From Pontederia crassipes (taxonomy: Eukaryota; Streptophyta; Magnoliopsida; Commelinales; Pontederiaceae), in assembly GCA_030549335.1 (NCBI GenBank), contig CM060194.1:59672547-59736546 (forward strand): a stretch of DNA of 64,000 nt, in the 5' to 3' direction. Of the stretch, positions 50,301 to 60,221 are shown in pieces (position 1 is the stretch's first letter; each line of letters begins with the position of its first letter). Both the position numbers and the translations under genes were made by a program. The notes beneath the pieces were generated by a model, which searched no databases, was not told the DNA's origin, and saw only the letters and a list, made by a program, of their open reading frames with translations.

Positions 50301-53300
50301 ATGAACATGGATCAACGAAGCGTCGTATGATCCATGTAGCCGACCCCACCTAGTGGGATAAGGCTTAGTTGTTGTTGTTGTTGTTGTCATATCATTACTG
50401 TAAATATCTTACCACAAGTACAGGATCACATGGCAACCTGAAATCTATATTATTTTGTAAATCAATATGACACATCGGAGAACAAGAAATGCCATTTATA
50501 ATGTGTTACTGACAGGACTTGGTATGCAAAACATTTTATGAGCTATGGTTTGAAGAGCCAACTGGAAGTCATAAACACTATGTAGCCGATGGTAGTTCTG
50601 TTCCTATGGAAGTAGCAAAGAAGACTGAGCAGATCGTCGATATGTTAAGACAAATGGCTAACAATCATCTTCTTGTTACTATTATAAAGCGCAACTTAGC
50701 ACTTGATTTTCTTCCTCAATCGGCTAAAGCTAGTGGGATTAACATGGCTTCTCTAGCATCTGTGCGTAAGAGATGTGAGTTGATCTGCAAACGTTTACTT
50801 GAAAGAATATTACAGGTGGTGTTACTGAGCCCACAAAGTTTTTTTTGTTCAACTTATGGCAATTGAGCATTGACATCGAAATTCTCAAAATTTTAGGTAG
50901 AAGAAGGAAATAATAATGAAGAAGAAGTGCAAGCACTTCCTTATGTGCTTGCTTTGCATTCATTTTGCATTGTAGATCCAACACTTTGTGCACCAGCCAC
51001 TGACCCTGCCCAGTTTGTTGTTACACTCCAACCATACCTTAAGAATCAGGTACATCAATTTGGTTTGGAATCATGACTTTCTTTTGTAGCCTTTTTTTTC
51101 TTTTGCCATTACATTTTTGTTGCTCTTCCTATCATTTTTTTAGATAAGTTTTTGCTGGCATGCACCAATGTGTATATGCAGTATAACATGCAGAATACGG
51201 ATAGCCAGTGGCATGGTACATACTGGCAAAAACTTCAAGTTGTGTTCAGCATCTCTACTATACAATGGATATTTACTCTGTTTCATTAACACAATGAAGT
51301 GCAACATTTTTATATATTCGATACCTACTTATAGTTTCTTTGATCTACCATCATATGTAGGTGGACAACAAATCCGTTGCGCAGTTGCTTGAAAGTATAA
51401 TATTTGTTATAGATGCTGTTCTGCCATTGCTTCGAAAGCCACCTCAAAGTGTTATAGATGAACTTGAGCAGGATCTGAAGCACATGATAGTCCGCCATTC
51501 ATTCTTGACTGTTGTCCATGCTTGCATCAAGTAGGTTTTTTTATCTGCATTAAATTTTATTCTTTTTGCATCCTTCTCTTTTCTCTTGTTCTCTTCTAAG
51601 GTTGTATCTATTTTTGTTAAAAAAACGAGTAGCATTTACAAATTTGACTACTTCAGTGTTACTACGAATTGGATTAATCAGATATGTGGAGTGGCAGAAG
51701 TTAAAATTTTATCCACAAGAATGTGTCTTAAGGTCTTATCTAGTTATAAATCATGTCTTATTAGCAAAAGTGTCCAAATGTTCTTTATTCTTCTCCGTTA
51801 CAACAAATGAATTGTCTTATTTATTTTGTATTATCCTAAAGAACACTTTACATTAAAGGGTAACACCAGAAATTTGCTCATTTCTGACTTATCATCTCTT
51901 GATCTACTGCACTTTACTGGGTTGTATAGATGATGCACCACATATCACTTAGTATTTGATCGCACCCATTTCTGTCCAGTTCATGGCAGCTGCTTATCTA
52001 GTTTTATAATTGACTTCTACTATTAGCATTCACCAAGGTTCAAATAGGTTAAGACACCATATTTTGTCCTGTTATTTGTTGGCACTAAATATTGCACTCG
52101 AATTACTCAATTAACTCAGATTTTTTACATTTGCAGTTTTGTCATGGGTTTCTTTATCACGTAACTTTCGTTAAATTTCTTGTGCTTTGACCTTTTTATT
52201 TGAGGTGTATTCTGATATTTTATGGTGATGATGTAAATTTGCTGCTTGGGTTATGAGTTTTATTCTATTTTGTTTCAGGTGTCTTTGCTCACTCAGTAAA
52301 ATTGCAGATAAAGGTGCAAGTGTAGTTGAATATCTCATTCAGGTTTTCTTCAAACATCTTAGTACATCAAACTCTGATAATAAACAGGTAAGCATCTGTT
52401 TTCAATTATGAATATGTAAATTTATTCCACCTCAATGTTAATTTTCTTACTACTAGAATGGATTCCAATTTAAGTCTAGTGCATGTGCATATCCTTGATA
52501 TTATTTAGTGAGAACCTAATGGCATTGAATGATGTTTAATCTGAATGTCATTGATTGATTGAATAATTCTGATATGTTATGTTGTTGTTTTACTTGAACC
52601 TCATTGAAGTGTTCTGATACATCTGAAAGAGTTTTGGGTAGTTTGGCTCTCTAAAGAGTTCCAGGGAGTCTTGGTCTGTGTTATTCTAATATATAATTAA
52701 GTCCTAATAGCCTTAGTTATAGAAATTAAGTCCCATTCTTCCTGGAGTCCTAATTACTTGGTTCCTAATTTATTTATATTTGCTTGTAAAAGTTCATAAA
52801 TAGGTCTCGACACCCTGTTATTGCATCAATCTTGTTTCATTTGTTCAATTTGTTCAATTAAATTATTTTTTGGCTTTGACATCCAAGACCTGATGAATCA
52901 TTAATATCAAGTTCTGTTGGTGTTTTTTTTTGAGCCATTAGCCTTTTCTAGTATGTCTCAGCATGGTCGTAATTATATTTCAATTTTATCCTGTCTCAGC
53001 TGTATACCTGTGTCCTTCACCTATGCTGTTGAAAGCCTATGCTAAAACAAGAACTGATATTGTGTGCCAATGAAAGCCCCAGATTATTTTCATTGCAACT
53101 GATAGATTGGTGCATGATGCAGCATGCACCATTTCTTTGTCTTTTATTCATCGATCATCTAATATCGTAGTTAAAATTAATGGTAATTGTGAGGCTTACT
53201 CATTGGAGTGGAAGAAACCGAATTACTGATTTACTTACAGAAAACAAGTAGTTTCTTTTTTTGAAGGCAGAAAACAAGTAACTTCTGACACACATTTGCT

Positions 53301-56300
53301 TCTGTCAGCAATTCTGAAAGTTACTATAGCCTGCAGGAGACATGTGCTGTTTTTGAAGGTCTTTTATGTAAAATGTCAGGCTAATTAATTACTTAAGTTA
53401 ATCTTTTCAGGGTTTAAGTTAATTACTTTTTCGATGTTTTTTTTTAATTTGAATATATTATTTTTGGGGTTTAAGTTTAATTATTTGAAAATATTCTTTT
53501 ATTAATTGCTTATCTTGCTGCCATATATGACTGAAATTTGTTTCTGGCCGCTATGCTATCCCATTTTCTTGATTATTTTGTCAGTCAACATTTTAATTGG
53601 ATAATTTAGTTGTTGATCCAAATATTTTCAGGATGACCTACTGAAATTTTGAGTTCTATTAAGACTGTTAATTTCTAGAGTTTATGTAAACTCAACAGAG
53701 GTTCCATAAACTTGCAGAATTTATTTATTAGTTATATTTGATTATAAATAACTCACCATATCCTTGAATAAAATAAGTTTTCATCTCTGATTAAGTTATC
53801 TTAAAGTTATAATAATCATAGTACCTTCGTAATCAGTTAAGTGAGAAAATAATCACAAAAGACAATGTATACAACAACAACAACAACAAAGCCTTATCCC
53901 ACTAGGTGGGGTCGGCTACATGGATCATACGACGCCATTCCGCTCTTCGTTGATCCATGTTCATAAGATTCGACAGGATTTTATGCTGGCTGTCGGGGCC
54001 TAACACAACCCTCCTTCTTTATCCGGGCTTGGGACCGGCTATAAAGTATAGGCGGAGTTACAAAAGGCAATGTATATGTAAAATAAAATAAATTTGTATC
54101 TTTACTTAATGCTTGAAAATAAAGAGACTATTATCATGATCATCATTTTCCACTGTCATTAAAAAGATAACAAAAGATAAAAAATGCATTAATTTTCAGC
54201 TAAACTTGACAGAGGTAAACTCATAGAATTAAATGTGACAATAAGTTTTCAAATTTGTTTTGTGAACTAACATTAATGTTTAGTAAGCTAGTTACGCATG
54301 TACATTTGTTAACATTTTAATATACTTCCTAAAAGAACATTTTAATACACATGTACATCTAATCATACAACCCAATTCTCCTTTTATCCCTGAAATTGGA
54401 CTTTAAAGCTATGTTATCATTGTCTTATTCAGTCATATACTATTAATGCTTTATCTAGTTATTTGACTATATGATTTTCTGTCTTCTTGACAATCAATCT
54501 GATTTTCTTAGTCCTATTTGAAAACGCTTAATTCCATTGAATATGAAATCCATTATCTCCTTTATGTAGTCTTCAGTGTCTGATGCCATTATACGTATAA
54601 TTGTCTAATCCTTATTTTCTGGAATATTCAGCTATTGGGGCGTTCTCTTTTCTGTTTAGGATTGCTTCTCAGGTATGGCAAAGAACTCATTTTGGAATAT
54701 GATGGCCCACAACATCTTAGTGTGGCAAAAATCATATCCTTGTTAAAGAAATATCTTGTAGTGGAGGATTTTAGCTTGAAAGTTCGAGCATTGCAGGCAA
54801 GTGATTGTGCAGAACCTTTTTCTTTTGTATTTTTGGATCCTATAGTTTGACTTCTTAATTCTACTCCAGGCACTGGGTTATATATTGATAGCAAAGCCGG
54901 AGTTCATGTTGGAAAAGGATATTGGAAAAATATTGGAAGCCTCATTAGCCTCTGCTGCTGACTCCCGGCTAAAGGTAACTCATGTACAGTTTTGGCATTT
55001 GAACTTGTCAATTTATACGCGACTTAATCAATATCTTTAACCAGATTCAAGCTTTACAAAATCTCTATGAATATCTTCTCGACGCGGAAAGACAATTGGG
55101 TACAGATTCAGTGACCAAGGATGCAAAACCATACCCTGATATTGCTGCAAATGGAGTGCCTGTTGCTGCAGGTGCAGGAGATACCAACATATGTGGAGGA
55201 ATTGTTCAACTGTACTGGAACAGTATTCTTGAAAGATCCCTGGATGTTAATGTTCAGATTCGTCAATCGACTCTAAAGGTAAAGACCAATTTATCTTAAT
55301 CAATTTTAATCTTTATTCATAATGAAGAAATGCTTTGTATTTCTTTTTGCTGATTCTCCCTCAATCCTGCTACTACACTGCAGATTGTGGAAATTGTTCT
55401 ACGTCAGGGTCTAGTCCATCCAATAACGTGTGTTCCCTACCTTATAGCTCTTGAAATCGACCCATTAGAGGTGAATTCGAAATTGGCCCACCATTTGTTG
55501 ATGAACATGAATGAGAAGTATGCACTGCATCTTGGCTAACTGTATGATTGAGAATCATGTGGAAACTTATACACTAACTGAAGAAGTAAATGCATGTTTT
55601 CAGGTATCCTGCTTTCTTTGAAAGCCGTCTTGGTGATGGCCTTCAGATGTCTTTTAGGTTTGTTCAATCTGTTACAAGCAACCAGGATGTTATCTTAGGA
55701 AATGCAAGAGGAAAATCTGAAAGTAATCCTATAGCTTTTGTGAGGCCAGGGATATCTCGTATATACAGGCTTATAAAAGGAAATCGTGCTTCGAGGAACA
55801 AGTTTATCCATTCCATTGTACGGAAATTTGAATCTGATAGCTGCAGTCAGGCACCAATTAGTTTCCTTGTGTGAGTATCTAGAATTTACACGTACTATTT
55901 TAGTCACAGAATTTGTGATTTATTAGATATACTTGAAATTTTATAATTCACTGTATCTCCTAATTGGATGTCTACTTTCCAGTTATTGCATTGAGATTCT
56001 TGCATCTCTCCCGTTCACATTGCTTGATGAGCCCCTGTACTTGATTTATGATATAAATCGAGTAATACAGCTTAAGGCTGGGGACGTTGAGGCAAAAATG
56101 AAAGCATGGAGTTCCTTGTCACAGCAGAAGAGCTTTGCTAAAGTTCATAGTGGGGGTTTGTATACTGAGGGTGAATCTGGTGTACCACTTGTCACTGAAT
56201 GCAATATCTCTGAAGATATGAATATGACATCATATAATCTGACTGGGACTTTAGAGGAAGACCTGCAGAAGTTTCAGGTAAAATCATGACTGTTTTCAGT

Positions 56301-57689
56301 GAAGTAATTAATTCTATTTTCTCATCATCAGTCATGTCTTTTTTCTTGCATTAAAATCTGAAACTAAACCCGTTCAACAAAATTTTAAACTAAATTTAGA
56401 AACTATTGGACCTCTCTTCTTTTCAGGCTGCGTCCTGTCAAAAATAATCCAAGCTGTTTGATTATTTTCAGTTTCATTCTCATCCACGTGTTTAAATAAT
56501 GACTTATTTTACTCAGGTTGATTGCCATGAAGCAATGGCATTGCAACTTCTTCTAAAGTTAAAAAGATACATGAAAATTGTTTATGGCTTGAATGACGCA
56601 CGGTGTCAGGTTAGCTAGAAAGCATTTTAATTGCGTTTAGATGTTTTCTGCAATGGATTATATTGAATACATAATTCATGTGACAGTTTTGTTTCAATTC
56701 CCTTTCAGGCCTTTTCTTTGAAGGAACCACCAAAGCCGGGAGAGGTTGCTTCTAAACAAAACATTCCCTTCAACATCAGTGACACGCCTGTCACAATGCC
56801 AACTTCTTACCATGCTATGGTTGAGAAGTATCAGGTATGCAACTATGATAACATTCTCTTTGTCCACTGGGTTCTCAGATTTTTCTTGTCAACCCTGCAT
56901 TTTAGATTTCTCCTCCATATAGTTTGGCATATATGTTACTTATAGTGGTTTTAAAATCCATGTTCTCAGTTGCTGTTGCAGGAGTTACCACCTACAATGT
57001 GAATTATACGCATTATATTCAACAAATTCTACTTTAATGTGGCGAATACTTTAGGTGTGCGATAAACTAGGAGTGACAAGCGTAGATATCATATATTTTT
57101 GGGTATTTTGTGAGTGCCCGGGTTCTAAAGTCATTCGACTTCACTGCTCAATGAATCACCACTCACTAATATTTTTTTTTTCGAGAGAAGCCATTCACTA
57201 GTTGTACAAGAGGTTAATGCAATTTCACAGAAATGTCAAGTTCAGATGCTAACATGAGCCGCGAGTGAGTGATTAGAGATGTGGATATTGATCAGCATCA
57301 CTTATCTGCATGTATGCTACTGGGTTTTGTTAATCTGTCCTTAATCCAGCCTCACTTATTGTTGAAATGTTTCACCTTTTCCTCCTCATTTGTAGTTTTT
57401 GACTCTGTAGTCAAACATGTACCATTGGCGCGAATCCTTACTTTCCTTCTAACTGTAGGAGTTCAAGATGTCGTTAAGAGAAGACACTATTGATTATGCT
57501 ATTTATACATCTACTGTCAAAAGAAAACGCCCCACCCCTAGAAGCTCAAGAGGTGGAAAAGTTGCCCGCGGGAAAATCGAAGATGATGAAGATGACTATG
57601 ACGACGAAGACTGGACTGGAGGGGCACGCAAGCTCGACTTCAGTGGCCAAAAAAGTATAGGTGTCAGAGTCACGCGGCAGCGGTTGTAA
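35356..57689 (+). CDS. SCC2: Sister chromatid cohesion protein 2 (NIPBL/Nipped-B-type cohesin loader), 28 exons
   Basis: SCC2, with SCC4, loads the cohesin ring onto chromatin in the nucleus. Exons: 35356-35594, 35703-35812, 39894-40030, 40146-40245, 40367-40617, 43321-43428, 43578-43689, 47369-47459, 47569-47755, 47859-48290, 48356-48882, 48954-49161, 49233-49283, 49378-49536, 49615-49782, 50516-50815, 50897-51049, 51361-51530, 52279-52387, 54632-54796, 54870-54974, 55045-55278, 55384-55517, 55604-55870, 55983-56277, 56517-56609, 56709-56834, 57459-57689. All phases agree, giving 1753 residues, close to the size I recall for plant SCC2. The N-terminus has the plant-type [21 protein letters not shown] finger (C4HC3, Cys656 to Cys698) lies in exon 11. 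HEAT-type helices include residues about 852-960 ([26 protein letters not shown]). The C-terminal region has [15 protein letters not shown] and [13 protein letters not shown]. The tail is basic (KRKRP) then acidic. Intron 20 has a GC donor. Introns 2, 5 and 7 are swollen by transposons. The coding sequence looks intact. Confidence 0.95.
36381..36420 (+). mobile_element. Micro-insertion 1 with 12-bp TSD (intron 2)
   Basis: cacctctgcctg at 36381-36392 and 36409-36420 flanks 16 nt, ctctaaaagaaaagtt, which resembles the LINE tail ctctcaaaaa in plus sense. Confidence 0.65.
36538..36797 (+). mobile_element. TRIM-like miniature LTR retrotransposon in intron 2
   Basis: Two short related LTR-like blocks (36538-36619 and 36743-36797) share aaaatcattg, cttttaggaaaattrgttagcac and an aaca end. 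The first is followed directly by tggtctcagagcc, a near match to the initiator-tRNA-Met primer-binding site TGGTATCAGAGC. The second is preceded by agaagggggag, a polypurine tract, and starts TGTT. No coding frame is present. The right block lacks part of the left one, and I could not find a TSD. Confidence 0.6.
36836..36995 (+). mobile_element. Probable LINE 3' tail in intron 2
   Basis: This ends with GATGGCCACC, a short loop and GGTATCCATCC (36941-36968), then ttttcctctt and an A-rich run that continues as (AAAAC)n. The hairpin plus tail has the design of the ends at 39192 and 45126, with different paired bases. The 5' limit is uncertain. Confidence 0.5.
37663..39239 (+). mobile_element. 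5'-truncated LINE in SCC2 intron 2
   Basis: The exact 12-bp duplication aaaaacctatgg lies at 37651-37662 and 39240-39251. The insert begins inside a LINE ORF2, after the FADD box: [74 protein letters not shown], then the zf-RVT region with [18 protein letters not shown] and [18 protein letters not shown]. It ends with a hairpin (39192-39218) and a tail cctctcaaaaaataaaaaa. Frames are broken. The LINE subfamily differs from the element at 1320-7269, which has RNase H and a plain A tail. Confidence 0.88.
39367..39409 (-). mobile_element. Micro-insertion 2 with 16-bp TSD (intron 2)
   Basis: atatatgtatacatat (39367-39382) and atatatgtatatatat (39394-39409), 15 of 16 identical, flank ttttgagaaga, which is tcttctcaaaa on the minus strand. 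The TSD is low in complexity, so this is one of the weaker cases. Confidence 0.5.
39426..39470 (-). mobile_element. Micro-insertion 3 with exact 16-bp TSD (intron 2)
   Basis: attatattaaataact at 39426-39441 and 39455-39470 flanks 13 nt, tttttttgaaata, which is tatttcaaaaaaa on the minus strand: a bare tail. Confidence 0.68.
41470..42480 (+). mobile_element. LINE ORF2 fragment in SCC2 intron 5
   Basis: Translated pieces line up with the intron 2 [21 protein letters not shown], then [18 protein letters not shown] (compare [15 protein letters not shown]), then a worn zf-RVT region around 42010-42150, and [12 protein letters not shown] near 42280. A 16-base G run sits at about 42098-42113. Stops and shifts are frequent. 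The ends and TSD were not resolved. At 42340-42395 there is a hairpin word set (accacc...ggtggt-type) resembling the LINE 3' hairpin, possibly in reverse sense. Confidence 0.68.
42530..42570 (+). mobile_element. Micro-insertion 4 with exact 13-bp TSD (intron 5)
   Basis: gtcctaatacaat at 42530-42542 and 42558-42570 flanks 15 nt, gtctcctcaaaaaat. The core ctcctcaaaaa is identical to the 3' end of the LINE at 45160-45170. Confidence 0.75.
43046..43096 (-). mobile_element. Micro-insertion 5 with 18-bp TSD (intron 5)
   Basis: 43046-43063 and 43079-43096 match at 16 of 18 positions and flank 15 nt that read acattcaaaaaaata on the minus strand. Confidence 0.58.
43870..44093 (+). mobile_element. Short LINE 3' fragment in intron 7
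   Basis: agaacattgtacaccatg at about 43889 matches cagcattgtacaccacatg at 39050 and gagcattgtacaccacatc at 44995, from the same LINE family. The stretch ends with gtaggcatcctatctttgctaaaag, a worn version of the 3' arm and tail. No protein is recognisable. Confidence 0.5.
44094..46108 (-). mobile_element. LTR remnant in intron 7 (minus), split by a LINE
   Basis: On the minus strand the right end starts TGTTGG (46103-46108 is ccaaca). The left part reads like the 3' end of the solo LTR at 58522-59666, sharing tttgcgtttatt, an rTCGACCGATCG word set and tgcactatt. Within it, a block of about 125 bp beginning catgctgaccg is present twice (about 45626-45750 and 45800-45925). The LINE at 44561-45175 is nested in it. 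Ends are only approximate. Confidence 0.45.
44561..45175 (+). mobile_element. 5'-truncated LINE nested in the intron 7 LTR remnant
   Basis: Matches the last 600 bp or so of the intron 2 LINE: cattcaagtgcc...aagtcaagatctttg, then a Cys-region remnant, gcattgtacaccacatc, the 3' hairpin (GGATGA, CCACAA, tc, TTGTGG, TCATCC at 45126-45154) and the tail ctcctcaaaaagaaaa. It is flanked by agagaag at 44554-44560 and 45176-45182. No intact frame. Confidence 0.75.
46213..46268 (+). repeat. 28-bp tandem duplication in intron 7
   Basis: The unit ccttc(c/a)tgttctctcacc... ending gcaagttt occurs at 46213-46240 and 46241-46268 with one difference. Confidence 0.85.
46283..46345 (+). mobile_element. LINE 3' tail fragment in intron 7
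   Basis: A hairpin with AGATG / CATCT outer and ACC / GGT inner pairs (46298-46328) is followed by tttttcttaaaaaatt. It has the same architecture as the 3' ends at 39192 and 45126 with different bases in the outer pair. Confidence 0.5.
50082..50122 (-). mobile_element. Micro-insertion 6 with exact 12-bp TSD (intron 15)
   Basis: agcattgtgtta at 50082-50093 and 50111-50122 flanks 17 nt, which on the minus strand are tctctcaaaaaaaaaac, matching the LINE tail ctctcaaaaaa. Confidence 0.75.
50291..50387 (+). mobile_element. Au-type SINE, 3' fragment (intron 15)
   Basis: It contains gatccatgtagccgacccc, cctagtgggataaggct and a (TTG)n tail, the conserved 3' part of the plant Au SINE family. It lacks the tRNA-like 5' half and has an 11-nt deletion relative to the copy at 53872-54059. 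Confidence 0.85.
53238..53280 (-). mobile_element. Micro-insertion 7 with exact 13-bp TSD (intron 19)
   Basis: cagaaaacaagta at 53238-53250 and 53268-53280 flanks 17 nt, which on the minus strand are ccttcaaaaaaagaaac. Confidence 0.72.
53872..54059 (-). mobile_element. Full-length Au-type SINE (intron 19)
   Basis: A 188-bp element on the minus strand, flanked by a 17-bp duplication acaaaag(a/g)caatgtata (53855-53871 and 54060-54076, one mismatch). Reading the minus strand: a tRNA-like head with a box B-like GGTCCCAAGCC word, then gaacatggatcaacgaagag, the conserved tgtagccgaccccacctag block, and a (TTG)n end. It is non-coding and would be copied by the machinery of a LINE. Confidence 0.9.
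54311..54350 (+). mobile_element. Micro-insertion 8 with 15-bp TSD (intron 19)
   Basis: aacattttaatatac and aacattttaatacac (14 of 15) flank ttcctaaaag. The insert is short and the tail likeness is weak. Confidence 0.45.
54797..54869 (+). other. GC-AG intron of SCC2
   Basis: Exon 20 ends ...GCATTGCAG and the intron begins gcaagt, with the normal acceptor ctccag. The donor is GC instead of GT, in the strong context CAG|gcaagt typical of functional GC-AG introns. The join gives [16 protein letters not shown], the conserved reading of SCC2 proteins. The intron is 73 nt. Confidence 0.88.
57159..57200 (-). mobile_element. Micro-insertion 9 with 10-bp TSD (intron 27)
   Basis: ccactcacta and ccattcacta (9 of 10) flank 22 nt that on the minus strand read cttctctcg followed by ten A and tat. 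Confidence 0.58.
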
Positions 57690-58510
57690 GTATGACATTT
57701 GTAGCATTGATGTACATTGTAGGAAAATCATAGGAGCAGAAAGAAATTGGTAAATAGCATTGACAAGAGGAAAAAGGGGGTGTTAAGGGTGTAGTTAGAG
57801 GGGTCTCCTCATTGGAAAGGAGAGCACATACAGTCTCCTGCTTTTGTTCTTGTTTTCTCCTCTTTTCTGTATCTTAGATTTACTACACAGGGATGTTCCC
57901 GTCAGGTGCTTCGGCTAAAAGCAAAATGGAAATTCATTTTTGTTGCATTAGTTTCCTGCCAAGTTTATTAATCGCAGGCTTCCATTCAGCCTACCGTCTA
58001 TAGTCTGGTAATCACGTTAGCCAGGTAATTAAGTACCAGACTCTGGATGAATTTTTGTCGGTTTACTGTCAATCATTTGATGCTGTCATATTTAATTTCT
58101 TCTTGAATGTCGTGCGCTAATGGTTTAATTCGATACTGAAGTGAACAAATTATGCACCTTTGGGGATGCGTGAAAGATCGATATTTGACATGTTTATGGT
58201 ATTTACTAGTTTTCTGGAAATAATTTGTTATATGCACTCTTGAGAATATATCTTTGTACTGTTCTTTTTTGTGTTTGCTTGTATGCAAGTTCTAGATGGA
58301 TATATAAGAAAGATGTTCATAACATTAATCACTGACGAGAGCTTATGGATAGCCTTTGAAGATGGCCAACAAATCCTATATTTCCCAACCATTCTCTTCT
58401 CGATCACATGTCCGTGATGTGGTCTCTACTTGAACACACTTCGAATATGCCTTCTGTGGGCTCTGTGCAATACCCATTTCTTAATGTGTCTTTACTACCT
58501 TTTCTAATGG
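57690..58510 (+). other. SCC2 3' UTR and downstream flank
   Basis: No coding frame follows the TAA/stop at 57687-57689. The GT/T-rich stretch around 57840-57970 would suit a plant 3' UTR and polyadenylation zone. A canonical AATAAA was not found close by, which is common in plants. Confidence 0.4.
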
Positions 58511-58521
58511 ACTATTCGGTT

Positions 58522-59666
58522 TGTTGGTTCTAATGATATATAAAATTATATTTTGATGATATAAATTTTGAAAAATTAAAGTTAATTTTTTTAAAAAAAA
58601 GATAATTTTATGCACTATATTTTAATTAAATAATTGATTATGATTTTATTAGATTTTGAATTAATCATAAATATTAAAGATGTAGAGAATTTTGTTATTT
58701 TTTATAGAATTAAAAATTATTTTATTTGGATAATTGTGTAAAAAATTATGTTTAAAATAGTGCAGGATGATCAAATTGTTGGAAAATAGGTCGATTAGGC
58801 AGGAACATATGTCGACTAGTTAGTGCAGAAAATGATCAATTTCAACAAACGAAATGTCGAGATTATACCGGTCGATCGATTAAGAACATAGATCGATCAG
58901 ACAGTGTAGAATTCGTTAACGGTCATATTTTTTATAAAAAAGTTTATCAATCGATCGGTCCATATATGCGATCGGTCGACCTCCAAGTCAAATGAATAGT
59001 AACGATCAATTTTGAAGGAGAAAATGGTGGAATGATTTTTGGACGATTTTTTCACTTGCTGAAACTTATAAAAGGAGTGTCAAAACCAAAAGGAAGTGCA
59101 TTTATATAAATATTGAATCAAAATTTTAAAAAATCAAAAGAAGATCATTTCTTTTAAAATTATCATTTAGAGTTTTTTTTTTGTTTCTCTCTTCCATTCT
59201 TGTGAGTTTAACTTTGTAAAAGAGAGAAATATTTAGTTCAGAAAAAAATAGAGAGAGCTCATGTATAAAAGATGTTCTAAATCTTACCTCTTGAGTGAGA
59301 GAAAAAAATTAGCTTCATAGGAGAAAAGATTGCCTTGCCTCTCGAAGCAGAGAAAAGATGGTTGATGTAAATGACTTTTTTCCTTATCCCATTTGGAACA
59401 AATGAATGGATTAGTAGAATTTTCGATGGTCTCGAAGTCGAGAAGTTGGAGTGAGGATGTAGGTCAGGCCGAATCTCGTCAACAACCGCTGTCTTTGCGT
59501 TTATTTATTTTTTCACTCCCCGTTCATATTATGCTTATGATTTGAATTACTTTATTTTAAAAGATTTTAAAAACTTGATTTTGTATTTCCGCGACGATCT
59601 TTATAAAATCGATATTTTTTATTTAACACCAACTTACCCCCTCTTGATGTACTTTGGGATCTTACA
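58522..59666 (+). mobile_element. Solo LTR (Copia-type) with 5-bp TSD
   Basis: cggtt at 58517-58521 and 59667-59671 flanks a 1145-bp block that starts TGTTGG and ends TTACA. It carries features usual for long plant Copia LTRs: gaccgatcg-rich sequence (58780-58980), tttgcgtttatttatt (about 59495), cgcgacgatc (59590), and aacaccaacttaccccctct near the end. No internal region adjoins it, so it is a solo LTR left by LTR-LTR recombination. Confidence 0.75.
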
Positions 59667-59671
59667 CGGTT

Positions 59672-60221
59672 TAGCTATTTCTTAATGTGGTGATAAAAAC
59701 TAACGTGGGATGGCCAATTGCATGTATAATTCGTTTGCTTACGTGGAGTCGTAGAGAGAAGAAATCAGGATTGAGTGAGTTATTTGTTGACTCGTGACTT
59801 GAGTTAAATGAGTTTATCGACTCAACTCACGACTCAACGAGAATTGAATTTTCGAATAAGACAGGGTTCCAAGACAAAATAGTAAACATTGAAGTTTGTT
59901 ATCAAACTGAGGTTTACCATTCAAATCCTCGTGGCCTTCTTTTCAAGTTTAAATCCACTTTTAGTATTTTTTTTTCAAATATTAAATTGTTTTGTTTATT
60001 AAGATTCTCATTTATATGTTTAGGATGCCATTTTAATGTTTCATTACAAAATTTTCTTTCTTGTCTATATATGTTTTGTTATCATTCTTTTCATATTTAG
60101 AATAAAATGTTCGAAGCTTTTTAACCTCTTTTACATTATTCTTTGTTCATAATTCGAATATGATTATTTCAATATAAAGTATAAATTATAGGCTTTTTTT
60201 TGCATTAGACTGCATATTTCG
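59672..60221. other. AT-rich intergenic DNA
   Basis: No gene recognised. A gactcaactcacgactcaacg stretch near 59820 is short and repetitive. The rest is low-complexity. Confidence 0.5.

Noticed and set aside
54635..54850. Open frame running past exon 20 of SCC2
   Set aside because: It reads through the GC donor into the intron. The conserved protein requires splicing at 54796.
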